Shown here piece after piece: positions 11,383 to 22,596 of a stretch of 64,000 nucleotides of DNA. Source of the stretch: Heterohyrax brucei. Its lineage: Eukaryota; Chordata; Mammalia; Hyracoidea; Procaviidae. The stretch's first letter is position 1. Each line of letters starts with the position of its first letter. The DNA lies in the NCBI GenBank assembly GCA_028571685.1, contig CM053154.1, positions 8,779,501 to 8,843,500 of the forward strand. The letters run 5' to 3'. The translations under genes were made by a program, and so were the position numbers. Below the pieces are notes generated by a model. It did no database searches, was not told the DNA's origin, and worked only from the letters and a program-made list of their open reading frames with translations.

Positions 11383-11905
11383 TTTCAGTCAGCTTGTGCT
11401 GCTCTAACAGAATTACCACGGAGTGGATCGCTTTAACAAAGGAAAATCTATTCTCACTCAGTCTGGTAGGCTACAAGTCCAAATTCAGGTGTCCACTTCA
11501 GGGCAAGGCTTTCCCCCTTGTCGGCTCTGGAGGAAAGTCCAGTATTGCATCAGTCTTTGTCCAGGGAGCATCTTGGAGCAGGAACCTCACGTCTAAAGGA
11601 CACACTCTTCTCCCGGTGCTGCTTTCTTGGTGGTACAACGTTCCCAATTCTCTCCCTGCTTCTCCTTCATTTTATCTCTTGCAGGATGAAAGGATTAAAG
11701 GTGGGGCAAGCCACACTCCAGGGAAACTCCCTTTACAGTGGAGCAGGGAGGTGATCCTATGAAGGGATTTACAGTCCCACCCTAATCCTTTAACATATAG
11801 CACAACAAAATCACAGAATGGAGGACAGTCACAAAATATTGGGAATCACGGCCAAGCCACATGGCCACACGTATTTTTGGGGGGACACAATTCAATCCAT
11901 GACAA
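11383..11905 (-). mobile_element. Afrotherian LTR-like family, copy 2 (reversed)
   Basis: One of the fullest copies: CAGTCAGCTTGTGCTGCTCT at the left, CTACAAGTCCAAATTCAGGT, CTTTCTTGGTGGTACAACGT and TTTATCTCTTGCAGGATGAA in the middle, and GGGGACACAATTCAATCCAT at the right. On the minus strand it starts like a MaLR LTR (ATGGATTGAATTGTGTCCCC). There is no gag, pol or env sequence next to it. Confidence 0.75.
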
Positions 11906-12440
11906 CCCTATTATAAGCTTAGCAAAGCTTTGTGGGAGACCCTTTGTTTCAGTTCCAAATCGATGCTTCTCCTTGGCCTCCTGCTGCTGCTGTCATACCA
12001 GTGTTGCTGCATTTTGCAGCCATAAAGACTTTAGGTAACATTTCAGAAGAAAATTAAACAGAGACAATGCTACTACACTCAAGAGACACCCAATAAGCAA
12101 GATTGGGTGCTGCTGTCTGCGAGTGGCAGTGTACACTGTTACACAATAAACGATTTGTAAGTAGGGGAAGTTCCCATTCAGATAGTGACAGAAATTGCAG
12201 TACCTACAGAAGCCAGTAATAACCGAGGTCTTTAGGATGATGATCCAGACATACGTGCTGTAGGTCACGTACATGCTGTTACCGTTGTATGCCTGTGTAG
12301 TACATGCGTACGCCAGCAACCGAGCAGCATGTCTACTATGGGTCATGCACACACTGTGCCATTGTACACCTGGCAGCGTCACTGTTCTGTATACAAGAGG
12401 CAGGAGATACGTGTGTCACGTACAGGAGGCTGTTGTGGTC
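11906..12440. other. Unique, gene-free sequence
   Basis: Includes a 129-codon minus frame (11993-12382) without recognised features. Words such as GTACATGC and TACGTG recur at 12240-12420 without forming a regular repeat. Confidence 0.4.
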
Positions 12441-12800
12441 ACTGTTGTTATTAGATGCCACCGAGTTGGTTGTGACTCGCAGCCACGGTGTACAACAGAA
12501 CCGAACACTGCCCGGTCCTGTGCCATGCCCACAATCGCTGCTATGCTTCAAGTCCATTGTCGTAGCCACTGTGTCAATCCATGTTGTTGAGGGTCTTCCT
12601 CTTTTGGGCTGACCCTTTACCAAGCATGACGTCCTTCCCCAGGGACTGACTCCTCCTGACAGCATGTCTAAAGTATGTGACATGCAGTCTCTCCATCCTT
12701 GCTTCTAAGGAACGCTAGGGTTGTACTTTGTCCCGGATAGGTCAGTTCGTTCTTTTGGCGGTCCAGGGAATGTTCAATACTCTTCTCGAAGATTCTTGTG
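12441..12800 (-). mobile_element. RTE/BovB-type LINE 3' fragment, reversed
   Basis: GATGCCACCGAGTTGGTTGT, GGGTCTTCCTCTTTTGGGCT and TTCTTTTGGCGGTCCAGGGA are the reversed RTE 3' end. The reverse complement encodes the last part of the reverse transcriptase, where the family carries a W-R-R-I-L-N motif and a region like DQSLEKDIMLG. Stops and frameshifts show it is dead. Confidence 0.8.
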
Positions 12801-13010
12801 TTCCCTCACTCTGGTTGTGTCTGCTATGTCCCCTTCTCTGATTCAGATTTCTGAACTCGATCTTAACCTTACAGGACCATGGCTGCACGTGTAGTCAGAC
12901 GTTACCCAAACAGATGTTATACAACGCATGACTGTGTTGGGTTCAGTTCAGCTACAGAGAAGTAATTCTTGTTCTGCTTTGGACACTGTCTCATCACCTC
13001 TTGCTCAAAG

Positions 13011-13206
13011 ATCAAACCAAACCTCTTGCCACTGAGTCAATTCCAACTCAGAGTGACCCTGTAGGACAGAGGAGACCGGCTCCATTGGGGTTCTAGGGCT
13101 GTAGTTTTTATGGAAACAGACTGCTCTAACCTTCTCCTGTGTGGTGCATTCAACTGCCAACTTTCTGATTAGCGGCGGAGTGCTTAACCACTGTGCCACC
13201 AGAGCC
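13011..13206 (-). mobile_element. AfroSINE, reversed, long-body type
   Basis: CTTGCCACTGAGTCAATTCC and GTGACCCTGTAGGACAGAGG at the left; the middle carries TTTTTATGGAAACAGACTGC of the longer subtype; the right end is TTAACCACTGTGCCACCAGA. Confidence 0.9.
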
Positions 13207-13638
13207 ACTTACTGGCTGTTTGGTGGCCTGTGAAATGCTGTTTGCTATAGGGACCAGCCTATGATGGGCACGAGGCCCGGGTCCCAGCTGAAAGAAAGCA
13301 AAACTGTATTTTCCGTTCCAAATGCTGCGGTGACAGCCACTGACTGGAAACTGAGACGCTGGGGTCTACTGGTGATTCTGGCCTGGCTTAATAAAGAATA
13401 CAGACCAGCCGGGACTCTGAGCCCCCATAACTGTCATACAGAATCAAAGATTTTACAGCAATGAACTAAGGGTTTTGGAAAACGTCTAGAGTCACTTAAA
13501 CAATATATTTAAAAGAAGGGGGGAAAAACCCACACATCATCCCAGCTGGCTTTGCATGTCCTGTCCCCACCGTCCCAGTGTCTGAACTAGGCCCTCAGAT
13601 GGGTCTTGAACATCATATTCTAGATGGTCTGGCTTCTG
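13207..13638. other. Unique, gene-free sequence left of the inverted duplication
   Basis: No repeat or exon is recognised. It ends exactly where the left arm of the inverted repeat begins. Confidence 0.4.
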
Positions 13639-14027
13639 CCATTTTGTAGATGAGAAAACCAAGGCCTGGAGACAAGGCTATAATGTTACTAGGTGGCTGG
13701 GCCAGGATTTGTGGCCAGGCTGATCTGGACCCAGGCTGTCACCTCTGTGCCAGGCTGTCTGGGCAGAACTGGGGCCCGGACTGAGGGTGGGTGCTGGGTG
13801 GGATTTGTGTTGACTGTAAAGCAGAAGCAGGAGGGACAGAGCCCTCACCCAAGTCCCCTGTCCAGAGCCCACAGGAGAGAAAACAAAGAAGGGAACAGCA
13901 CTCTGGGGACACTGGCTGTGAACCCTCCTACCCACCTCCTGGGATTTTCCTTCTAATAGGGGAAAGGGGGGCTTGGTGGGGCTAGGGGACACCAGGACAC
14001 TGCAGTCTCACAGGGAGCCGGACACCT
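13639..14027 (-). repeat. Left arm of a 389-bp inverted duplication
   Basis: This arm is the reverse complement of 14443-14831. I count about 9 differences in 389 bases by eye and no length change, so about 98% identity. It begins with reversed MIR sequence (CCATTTTGTAGATGAGAAAA), which stops being MIR-like just outside the arm. That suggests this arm is the derived copy. Confidence 0.9.
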
Positions 14028-14442
14028 GAGCAATGTCACAACTCAAATGGCCCCCAGTGGAGGGCCAGCCACCAGCAGGTGGTCAGGGAGTAAGCTTCTC
14101 TTGGACTTAGATGGATGCCAGGGACCCAAGATGGGCTGGGCAATCTGCAGCCCAACCTTGTCACCCCTCCCCAGATAAAAACATGTTCCTCCCCGATTCT
14201 GTGTAATTCCTGCAGGGATTTAAGAGTCAGGCAGAACGTAACGCCAGAACTCTGATTTCTGGTAAGCGGCTGGAAAGGATCGTCAGTGTGTGAGCAGCAC
14301 TGCAGTGACTGGACTCTGTAAGCTGTCACCCTCAGTTTGTGAATGTGGCCCTGAAAATGATGACCTTTGTCTGGAGGACGCTGACTGGTGCCTGAGTCCA
14401 GGGCAGCCGCCAGAGGGCAGGCTGGGCACAGGAATGAGCGGG
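14028..14442. other. Spacer of the inverted duplication
   Basis: 415 bases of unique sequence between the arms. Includes a CTCF-like motif at 14406-14422. No gene is seen. Confidence 0.7.
14406..14422 (+). promoter_or_regulatory. Weak CTCF-like motif in the palindrome spacer
   Basis: GCCGCCAGAGGGCAGGC is a fair match to the CTCF core. It sits about 20 bases left of the right arm. Weaker than the site at 8959-8977. Confidence 0.3.
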
Positions 14443-14831
14443 AGGTGTCCGGCTCCCTGTGAGACTGCGGTGTCCTCGTGTCCCCTAGCCCCACCAAGCC
14501 CCCCTTTCCCCTATTAGAGGCAAAATCCCAGGAGGTGGGTAGGGGGGTTCACAGCCAGTGTCCCCAGAGTGCTCTTCCCTTCCTTGTTTTCTCTCCTGTG
14601 GGCTCTGGACAGGGGACTTGGGAGAGGGCTCTGTCCCTCCTGCTTCTGCTTTACAGTCAACACAAATCCCACCCAGCACCCACCCTCAGTCCGGGCCCCA
14701 GTTCTGCCCAGACAGCCTGGCACAGAAGTGACAGCCTGGGTCCAGATCAGCCTGGCCACAAATCCTGGCCCAGCCACCTAGTAACATTATAGCCTTGTCT
14801 CCAGGCCTTGGTTTTCTCATCTACAAAATGG
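14443..14831 (+). repeat. Right arm of a 389-bp inverted duplication
   Basis: Mirror of 13639-14027, equal in length. The MIR at its right end continues past the arm boundary (to about 14890), as expected if this is the original copy. Both arms carry the same 104-codon frame (14478-14792 plus; 13678-13992 minus), which is only a consequence of the duplication. Confidence 0.9.
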
Positions 14832-14890
14832 GATTAGATGAATGAACGTATGAGAAGTGCTTACAACAGTGCCTGCTGCATACTTTGTGC
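14780..14890 (+). mobile_element. MIR spanning the right arm boundary
   Basis: GGTTTTCTCATCTACAAAAT, then GAAGTGCTTACAACAGTGCC, is the MIR core and 3' half in forward orientation. It crosses the arm end at 14831 without a break. Confidence 0.75.
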
Positions 14891-14894
14891 TGTG

Positions 14895-14915
14895 TTTGGC
14901 GTGTGTGTGTGTGTC
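14895..14915 (+). repeat. Short (GT)n run
   Basis: About eight GT units just before a reversed AfroSINE. Short enough to be only weakly variable. Confidence 0.8.
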
Positions 14916-14920
14916 TCTAT

Positions 14921-15108
14921 AAATGTTGCCGAGTTGATGCCAACTCATGGTGAGTCTGGATGTGTCCAGTTGAAACTGCGCTCCACAGTGTTTCCAATGG
15001 CCATGATCTTTTGGAAGTAGACTATTAGGTCTTTCTTCCAAAGTGTCTCTGGCTGGATTTGAACCTCCTACCTTTCAGTTGGCTGCTGAGTGCCTTAAAG
15101 ATCTGCAC
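14921..15108 (-). mobile_element. AfroSINE, reversed, long-body type
   Basis: TGCCGAGTTGATGCCAACTC at the left, TTTTGGAAGTAGACTATTAG in the middle and GGATTTGAACCTCCTACCTT at the right. The head is truncated near GAGTGCCTTAAAG. Confidence 0.8.
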
Positions 15109-17423
15109 TGCCCAGAGACTCATACATGTACATATAGATATATGTAAATGATTTTCAAAATCACATTGGAACAGTAGAAAAGGCTCTAGAGGGAGATGTG
15201 GGTAGCATTTCTGCTAGCCCGTCTGCACGACGCATCTCTGAGATTCATATCCACCTTCTGTAAAAGGCCCGACACACATGGAGTTGCCATGAGCAGGCTT
15301 CAGCAGTACAAATTATGTAATGATTTTCAAAATGATTTTCTTATGCTGTGGAACTTTCTTTGGTCCGCTTGAAATTTTCTGTGCACCCCAGTATACTGAG
15401 GTGGGTGGGCATGGCCAACAAGGGGCTCACCCATCAGAAGCTGGGTGCTGGGGAGACCTTAGCCAGCCCAGAGGCAGGGTAGCCCCACTGGGCCCATCGG
15501 ATCCCTTGTTTTTCATCCAGCCCATTATGCTGTGTTTTGTCTGGAGGAGATTTTAAACTCTCGTGCTCCCCTCCCAAATGTGCAATGGAAGAAAAGAGGA
15601 TCAAGTTTTTCTGTTGTTTCTGTGAAATGCTCAGAGGTGGAATTTCAGCTCCAGACTTTGGAAAATTAAGGAGACCCTCCCATCACTCTAGAAGTCCCTG
15701 GAGACACACAGGGCTGTTGAGAGCTAATGGGGGTCACACAGGTGTTCTCACAGCCTGCCGTGCCTTGCTGAACTGAGACTGGTGGGATGGGGGCCAAGGA
15801 GGCTGGGGCAGAGGGGAGTGGGGTCCAAGCGGGGCAGGCTGTCCTCCACTGGGCCACAACACAGGACACTGGACTCCGAGCCCTCGATGCACAAGTCGCC
15901 GTCATCTGGTTTCGTCCCCAGGCTGAGGTTTGCTCCTGGGGGTCAGCTCAGCACTCCCCCACGCCCCAACTCTGTGGTGGACAGACCATCATTTCTAACA
16001 AAAGGCCACAAGGAACAGCTTCTGCTTCCCTCTCTGCTTGAATGGCTTGGGTTGGCCTCTGCAGCATTTGACCATGCTTGAATAGTCTTTTAATTCTAGA
16101 ATGATCTAGGGTGTGTGCATTTTGCAAATTCCATTGCAAACCCTTTTGTTTTTCTTATTCTCTTTCTGTCTGGTTTCCTCTGACTCATGCCATCATGAGT
16201 AGGGTAGGGTTGGCCTGGGTAGGGTTGGCCACATCCCCTCAGCTTCTTTCACGTAATTAATGATGGAGTGCCTCTCCAGGACCCACACTCAGACGACTGC
16301 AAAGCTGGGTCGGAACCCAGTCTCCTGGGCTGGTTCCCCAGCTGGGGGCTTTCTCCTGTCTGGTGCAGAAGTGGCTGGTACTGAGGCTTAGGGGCGGAAT
16401 CCCCAGGATTGGGGTCTGGGCGGAGCCTGAGCGCATCCGAGGAGCAGAAGATGTGGATGCAGTGCGTGCTGACGCCGCAGGGGTTCATGAGAGGGCCAGG
16501 GTTTGGGTAGCAGGTCTGAGGCAAGGGCAGCAAGTCACCATGGCTTTTCGCTGAAGGCGGATGTCAATCTGAGAGACGCATTGTGCAGAGGGACCAGCGG
16601 GATGCTCCCCACACCTCCCTCTATGGCCTTTTCTATTGTTCAAGCCAAACCAAGCGGTGGAAGACCACAAGTCCCCGGGTGGTGGGCGTTGGCCTCCCCT
16701 AAACCAATTCGAATGGCGGTGCTGAGGGGTGGGGAAGGAGCCCTGAGCTGGGAGGTGGGCGACGCATTCCACGCCCGGCGGAGCCCCTGCGAGTTGCCCT
16801 GCCCATCTCTTCAGGGTCCCCACCTCGCTGCTTGCTGTGCGTGTCTGTCCTCTACCTCCTGGCACTGACTGGCTGGCCCTCTCACCCCGGGCAAGCAGGG
16901 CCTCAGGGAGGGGACAGTGTTAAGGAATGTCAGGGTGCACTTGGCTCGGGGTGTCTGTAGGAGGCAGCCTCTTAGTGACGGGGTACGTGTGATGGTTCCA
17001 CAGTTAGAAAGAAGATGCACTGGAGGGTGAGGGGGTGCTGTGGGGAGCACGGGCTGGTGCCTCAGTGCACTTGGGAATTCTAGAGCAGCCCTAGTCTGAA
17101 CCCTATTGTTAGAACCCCGTGATCTCCGGCTGAGATCCCTGCCGGGGGCCGCAGCCTCCTGGCTGCTGTTGTTGATCAATATCACCCCGCAGTTCCACTC
17201 CGGCCTTTGCTCCGGGTGCCTTCAAGATGCCTGTCTGTTGGCGTGGGTGAGGTTGGGGTCGTTCGGAGGGGCCTGGGTGCGCCAGTCAGGCGGGTCAGGG
17301 CCTCCTGGTTCATGTTAGTCCAGTGCTTTCCTTGTCAGTTTTCCCAGGAAAATCCGTGGATCTGAGGATTGGAGAACTCCCCATCCTCTGATATTCCGTG
17401 ATTTAGCAGCAAGCCCTCTGCCT
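15109..17423. other. Unique, gene-free sequence
   Basis: Over 2 kb with no recognised repeat. Frames such as 16485-16865 minus and 16503-16868 plus overlap on opposite strands. A tandem pair of about 15 bases (GGGTAGGGTTGGCC) occurs near 16202-16231. CpG density rises around 16380-16480 and 16740-16800 but not enough for me to call an island. Confidence 0.45.
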
Positions 17424-17881
17424 CGGTCATCTAGTGCTGCTATAGCAGGAATACCACCAGTGGCTGTCTTTAACGGAGAGAAAATTTATTTTCTCATAGA
17501 AAAGCAGACTAAGTGTCCAAATCTCAGAGCGTTGGCTCTGGATAAGTTTGCCTGTCATCAGTCTTTCCCTGGACCTGGAGCTTCTCAGGGGCAGGGATCC
17601 TGGGTCCAAAGGACGTGCTCTGCTCCCAGCACTCCTTCTTCCCTGATGATATGAGTCCCAGAATCTGGCTTCTTTCCTTTGTCTCCCAGTAGATTTCATC
17701 AAGGCCGAATGCAGTCTTAACCACTGAGTCCCGCCCCACCAACCCAACTGCTGCCCACCCTCCCTCGTTAACATCACAGGGGCGGGGTTTACAGCACATA
17801 GGGACATCACGTAATACCAGGAATCATGGCCCAGCCAAATTAATGCACCCATTTTAGAGGAACACAATCCACCCGTGAGAC
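17424..17881 (-). mobile_element. Afrotherian LTR-like family, copy 3 (reversed)
   Basis: TCATCTAGTGCTGCTATAGC at the left, AGAAAATTTATTTTCTCATA and CTGGAGCTTCTCAGGGGCAG in the middle, and AACACAATCCACCCGTGAGA at the right. Same layout as copy 2 with a shorter middle. Confidence 0.7.
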
Positions 17882-18691
17882 CCTCAATCTAGGGCTGCAG
17901 CCCTGCTCGCTTGCCTGGGGCTAGGCTGAGGGTTTCCTGAGACATGGGGCTGTCAGGTGAAGTGGAGAGGGTATCAGACTACGCAGGCTGCTGTGTCACC
18001 TGACCTAGGCTTGTCCCAGTAGCTCACATCTGTAGCCACACTTGCTCTAGCGCAGGGAAGACACCTTCTCTAGGAAGGCCCCTCACTGCTTTCTGCCATA
18101 GAACGTGGGACCAGTGAGTGACCCAGCCCAGCAGTCCAGCTCATCCGCATCTATTTCTGGAGAAGCAGCGTTCTCTTAAAGTTGCAAATCTCCAGCCGCA
18201 GTCCCAGGCAGGTCCGGAAACAGATTGAGGCCAGGGCTGAGTGAGTGATGGGAGCGGAGGGGAAAGGAGAGCATTAAAAAAGAAGCATTTCACACTGCAT
18301 CTCTTCACCTCGTTTACAGAGAAGCCCATAAAGTCTTAATATAACCCTGGAGCTGTCATGTTTACAGATATCAGCCAAGGCAGCAAAGGCAGGGACCTGG
18401 AGCATGACCAGAGAGTCTGTAGGCCAAATGCACAGGGAATGACTTTGATTAGAGTCACTGAGTGGTCCCCAAGAGGGGTAAGGTAGGAGGCAGAAGGCAC
18501 GAGGCGTCTGTGTCTCATCTATTTCCCCACCCCACCCCCTACCATGTGGGGGACTGAAGGACAGGCTGAAGCTTCAGTTCAGCTGCTCTTGTCTAAACCT
18601 TTAATCCATGCCCAGGCTGTGCCCAAGTCCTTCAGGGGGAAAGGTATAGAGCCTAGGCTGGGGAGAGCCCTCGATCCCCCGGGACATTATA
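17882..18691. other. Unique, gene-free sequence
   Basis: Nothing recognised on either strand. Confidence 0.4.
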
Positions 18692-18990
18692 GTCATCCAT
18701 GGTTCAGTGGTTGAAGTCTGACCTTTCACACAGGAGGCCAAGTTCAAGTTCCACCCAAAGCATCATATATGTCACCGTCATTTTAGTGGTGGCTTGTGGG
18801 TTGCTATGATACCAAATAGGTTTCAGTGGCACTTCCAGACTGAGATAGACTAGGAAGAAAAACCTGATGATCCACTTTAAAAAATCAGCTGTGGATTGCG
18901 ACAGTCTGAGCTGCCATCAGTCAGTGGATGGCACAGGACTCGGCAGAGTTTTGTTCTTTTGTGCATGGGGCTTGGGGAGTCAGGGTCAAC
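18692..18990 (+). mobile_element. RTE-related composite SINE-like element
   Basis: A degraded head ATGGTTCAGTGGTTGAAGTC precedes a middle GGTTTCAGTGGCACTTCCAG and CTAGGAAGAAAAACCTGATG. The tail is CACAGGACTCGGCAGAGTTT, which is the RTE 3' end. Middle pieces of this kind also occur at 21490-21685, 28080-28450 and 47515-47715. I read it as the 5' region of the RTE joined to its 3' tail, so a non-autonomous derivative. Confidence 0.6.
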
Positions 18991-19887
18991 TAGATGGCAG
19001 CTCGTGTCTATGAAGGTGTGTGACAGGTGCTAGCCCCCATCCAGTAGACAAGCCCATGGTGAGGTTGAGACTGGGCTGAGATGGCTGAGATGGCTGAGAA
19101 GGAAATGGGGCTGGCTGGCTGAGTGCGAGGAGCTCAGAAGACAGGGTGCGTTCCCTGGACTGTGCTGCTCAGGAAGAGCTCTCTGGGCAGAGGTGCATGC
19201 TGGCCTCCCAAGTGTCTGGGAAGGTGGAGATGGAGTGCCTCCCAGAGGCCAGCAGCAAGATCGGCCCCATGAGGGTTCTGTCCGGAAACGAACGAGATAC
19301 GTTTCCCCTAGGTTCACAAAGTCTTGACTGTGGGTTGTCCTGGTCCTGGAGACTAGAAGAAGAAAAAAAATCCAAACCCAAACCAAAGCACTTGTTCTTC
19401 TAGAGGAGTTATTCTCTGGGCTCTGTCTGGGGGCGATGTGCTGGGAAGCTGAGCAGAGTCTGATATGGGAGCAGGAGCCAGCATGTCAATGTCATAAGCC
19501 AGGGTGACCCACAGTGCCCAGACATCCAGACAGAAGCCCAAGGAGCCACGTCCAAGGGCCGCCTGTGCAAGTCTTTCTTCTCCTTTTTCATCAGACACTC
19601 CCACCACCTGCTTGGAATCCGCAACATGGGGCTCGTGATGGCATTTTAATTTCTCCCTGTTAGGAGCTTTAAAGAGGTGATTTGCAAACCCTTGTCTAGG
19701 CAGAGGAAGTGAAGAAAGAGTAGTTTTTACTGGTCTAAGACAAAAGGACGAAAGTAAAGAAGACAGGATCACTTTTTTAATAAAGCAAAGTTTGTTCAAT
19801 TTAAAGGTCAGGCCTCTATTCTGAGACTATGCTGCTTCTATATGTTTGCAGCTGTGCTGACTCTCTTCGGTGACATCATGGGGACAC
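18991..19887. other. Unique, gene-free sequence
   Basis: Nothing recognised. The minus frames 19030-19386 and 19353-19799 have no domain signature. Confidence 0.4.
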
Positions 19888-20151
19888 ATGCCAAGCCAAG
19901 TGCCGTCGAGTCAGATCCGACTCATGGGACACATACATGGTAGTTTTTTGTCATTGCCCGCTGAACCAAGCTCAACCCATTGCCAGTGAGTAAATTCTGA
20001 CTCATAGTGACGCTAGAGGAGAGCTGCCTAATAGAGTTTCTGCCCAATAGAGTTTGCAAGGAGCACCTGGTGGATTTGAACTGTCCGCCCTTTGGTTCGC
20101 CCTTTAGTTAGCAGCCACGGCACTTAACCACTATGACACTACGGTTTCCAA
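19888..20151 (-). mobile_element. Reversed RTE/SINE tail plus reversed AfroSINE
   Basis: CCAAGTGCCGTCGAGTCAGA (19895 onward) is a short reversed RTE/SINE 3' end. From about 19963 a fuller reversed AfroSINE follows: CCATTGCCAGTGAGTAAATT, a partly duplicated TAATAGAGTTTCTGCCCAATAGAG block, and ends CTACGGTTTCC. Confidence 0.8.
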
Positions 20152-20857
20152 GAAGAAGCTATTTGTGGGGTCTGAAAGACAAACATGATGCCCTTGACAC
20201 TAAGGGAAACTGTTCTGTTGCAATTTTGTTTTATTTTAAGCTGGCAACCCAGTGTCTGCCCTTGAAGTACCTGAAAATTAAAACTACTGGCTCCTGAAAT
20301 CCCAAAGCTGGGAACCACTCAGACCACTGTTTCATCCCTCTGCCTGGAAAATACACCAGTATGCCTTGGGATTTCTATTGGAGGATGTTAGCCATCAGGA
20401 AGACCAGAGCGGGTGGGCTGCAGGTGATGAGTCTGAGCTGGCCGTGCGTAGACCACGGCCAGTAACAACAGCAGCAACACAGTCTCCACTCCCACCTCCT
20501 TGGTTCTGTGCCACCTTGCAGTGTCCTCTGAACCCCTCCTGGTCTGTGCCACAGTTGCTAACTGCAGAGAGCTCTCCCGGAAGTGGTTCTGGTCCCACCG
20601 TCCCAGGGCGCCGCTGCACAGGCTGGTTTTGTGATGCATTCCCCTGGGGCATAAGCTGCCCTTCAAAGCCCACCACTCATTTGAAGAACTCGTACAACAG
20701 AGAGAACAGACCTGCAAACAAATGGGGGAGGGGGAGAGAGAGGAAAGAGACAACACAGGCAGCAAAGACAACTTGAACCAAAAAACCCACCCCGAACCCC
20801 TAAGTGATGTTTTGAGGGAACACATCGTGCTTTTCAAACAAAAACTGAACCAAACCA
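20152..20857. other. Unique, gene-free sequence
   Basis: The overlapping frames 20366-20776 plus and 20388-20858 minus (136 and 156 codons) have no recognised domain. No repeat identified. Confidence 0.4.
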
Positions 20858-21058
20858 CTTGGCTTTAAGTCAGTTCTGCCTCATGACTGCCCACGTGCCC
20901 GTGTGCAGATCTGCCCAGAGCAGATCCAGGTGCCACGGGGCTTTGTCAGCTGTGATCCTCACAGAAGCCTTGCTTTTGTGGCTTCACTGGGAGGACTTGA
21001 ATCGCCAACCTTCTGTCTAAGAGCCCAGTGCAAAACATTTGTGCCACCCAGGGAGAGA
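20858..21058 (-). mobile_element. AfroSINE, reversed, diverged
   Basis: CTTTAAGTCAGTTCTGCCTC at the left and GACTTGAATCGCCAACCTTC plus TTTGTGCCACCCAGGGA at the right fit a reversed long-body SINE. The middle is poorly conserved. Confidence 0.6.
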
Positions 21059-21489
21059 GGTGACTTAGCAAAGGGAACTTTCAGGGAACAAAGAACTCTT
21101 GGAGATTAGAAGTGTGACAGCAGACATTTTAAACCATCAGAAAAAACATTAGGAAGAAAAGAAAAATGGAAAGTAAGAGAGAAAAGATCAGAAAATGAAA
21201 CAATTAAGTTTGAAAGCCTTGCTGTCTGCAGAGGAATCACGGAATGAGAAAGCAAAGAAAACGGAGAGAAGAAAATCTTCCAAGAAGTCATTCTTGAATT
21301 CAACTGTTGATGTGATGTCTTCATCTGGGTTAGACAGGAGAGGACGGGAGGGGAGGGCGAGGCAGGGGAGAGGAGGGGAGCAGAGAGAACACATGTTGGA
21401 CAATGGAATTCAGTCTCAAGGAATGGTGCCACCAGGGGCCCAGGGGAGACAGAGCCACAGTGCCAAGCAGAGCGCGGACTAGATTCAGT
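21059..21489. other. Purine-rich plus strand, gene-free
   Basis: From about 21115 to 21400 the plus strand is dominated by A and G (GGAAGAAAAGAAAAATGGAA and similar). The minus-strand frames at 21106-21432 and 21188-21403 are rich in S, F, L and P codons because of this skew and are not convincing genes. Confidence 0.5.
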
Positions 21490-21685
21490 GATTTGGTGCC
21501 TTTTGCTCCCACCAGTTTCGGTAGCACTTCTAGAATAAGAGACTAGGAAGAAAGGCCTGACAATCTACTTCTGAAAACTAGCCACTAACATCTCTGTGGC
21601 CCATGACAGTCCAGTGTTATCACACAAGGGGCTTACTACGAGTCCGGCCCGACTGGACGGCTGCTCATAATACGGCAGGGACTCC
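21490..21685 (+). mobile_element. RTE-related composite fragment
   Basis: GAGACTAGGAAGAAAGGCCT and CAATCTACTTCTGAAAACTA match the middle of the composite elements. The right part has ATCACACAAGGGGCTTACTA and CCCGACTGGACGGCTG, a diverged RTE tail. Confidence 0.55.
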
Positions 21686-22596
21686 TACTCACACTCTTTT
21701 TGTCACAAAGTTGTTAACAGCTGATTCCAACTGAGTAGTAGACACCAAAGGATCCGCATAAAACCTAGGCACAGATACAGCAAGAAAGAGCAAGAAGGAA
21801 AGGGATACAAGGGGGGAAAAAAATTCAGAGGAGTAACATATTTTGGAAAAGGGATTACCCAAAGAAGGAAAGGAAAAGGTCAAACGAGTTCTCCCGGATT
21901 GAAGCCATAGACATGATGGACTGATGAACGGAGCTCTACGGAGACCCAAGGCAGTTTCACGGAAGGGATTCTCGGGTGACAGGAAGGCGAGAGGCAAGCT
22001 GGCAGAGCTCAGGCCTGAGGGGAAGAGAAAAATAAAACCCCACAGAAACGGAAACCCGTTCAAGGCAGCCAAAATCTGAAAAAGTAACATTCAAAACAAC
22101 CAAGATCTGAAAACACAAATTTGAAGAAACCATGCAAAATAAGCCTGCACCGACAGATACGCAAAATAAACCTGCGCAAACGGATGTGTGAAAACGCCAG
22201 CCGAGAAGACCGTGTACAGCAAGGCTGACCGACGTTTACAAAGGTGAGGGCGCGGTAAAGAACAGAGGAAGGGTTCCAAGGAATGCAGGAAGGAAGTGCT
22301 CCAGGAGCCAAGAAGAACCAGAATCCGTAGTTCAACAGAGTATGTTGTATCCCAGAAACGAAAAAAAAAAAAAACTCAGAGAATGAGCAGCATTGAAACA
22401 CAGTGCTGCTCAGCTACCAAACTCCAGGACAAAGGCAGAACCCTCAAGCAAAATGACACAGAATGAATCACAAATGCCCGGGCACCATTCAGCACTGGAG
22501 GCAGATGGACAATGAGGTCTTCGATTTTGGAGAAAGGAGTTCAGTGGTCTTTGGGCACCAGGTATCCTTAGGCACCCAGGCACCCAGGGCAGTCAG
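21686..22596. other. Purine-rich sequence with a 27-bp duplication
   Basis: A and G dominate the plus strand, with blocks such as GGAAAGGGATACAAGGGGGG. No repeat family is recognised. The 133- and 113-codon minus frames (21689-22090, 22060-22401) reflect the pyrimidine-rich complement. Confidence 0.45.
22134..22187 (+). repeat. Two-unit 27-bp tandem duplication
   Basis: Unit 1 (22134-22160) and unit 2 (22161-22187) both start GCAAAATAA and match at about 20 of 27 positions. Confidence 0.7.

Noticed and set aside
13678..14792. Two nearly identical 104-codon frames on opposite strands as a duplicated gene
   Set aside because: They simply reflect the inverted DNA duplication. Third-position bias and known motifs are absent, and other frames in the arms are equally conserved.
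16202..16231. Interstitial telomere repeat
   Set aside because: GGGTAGGGTTGGCC repeated twice contains TAGGGT words but is not a TTAGGG array.
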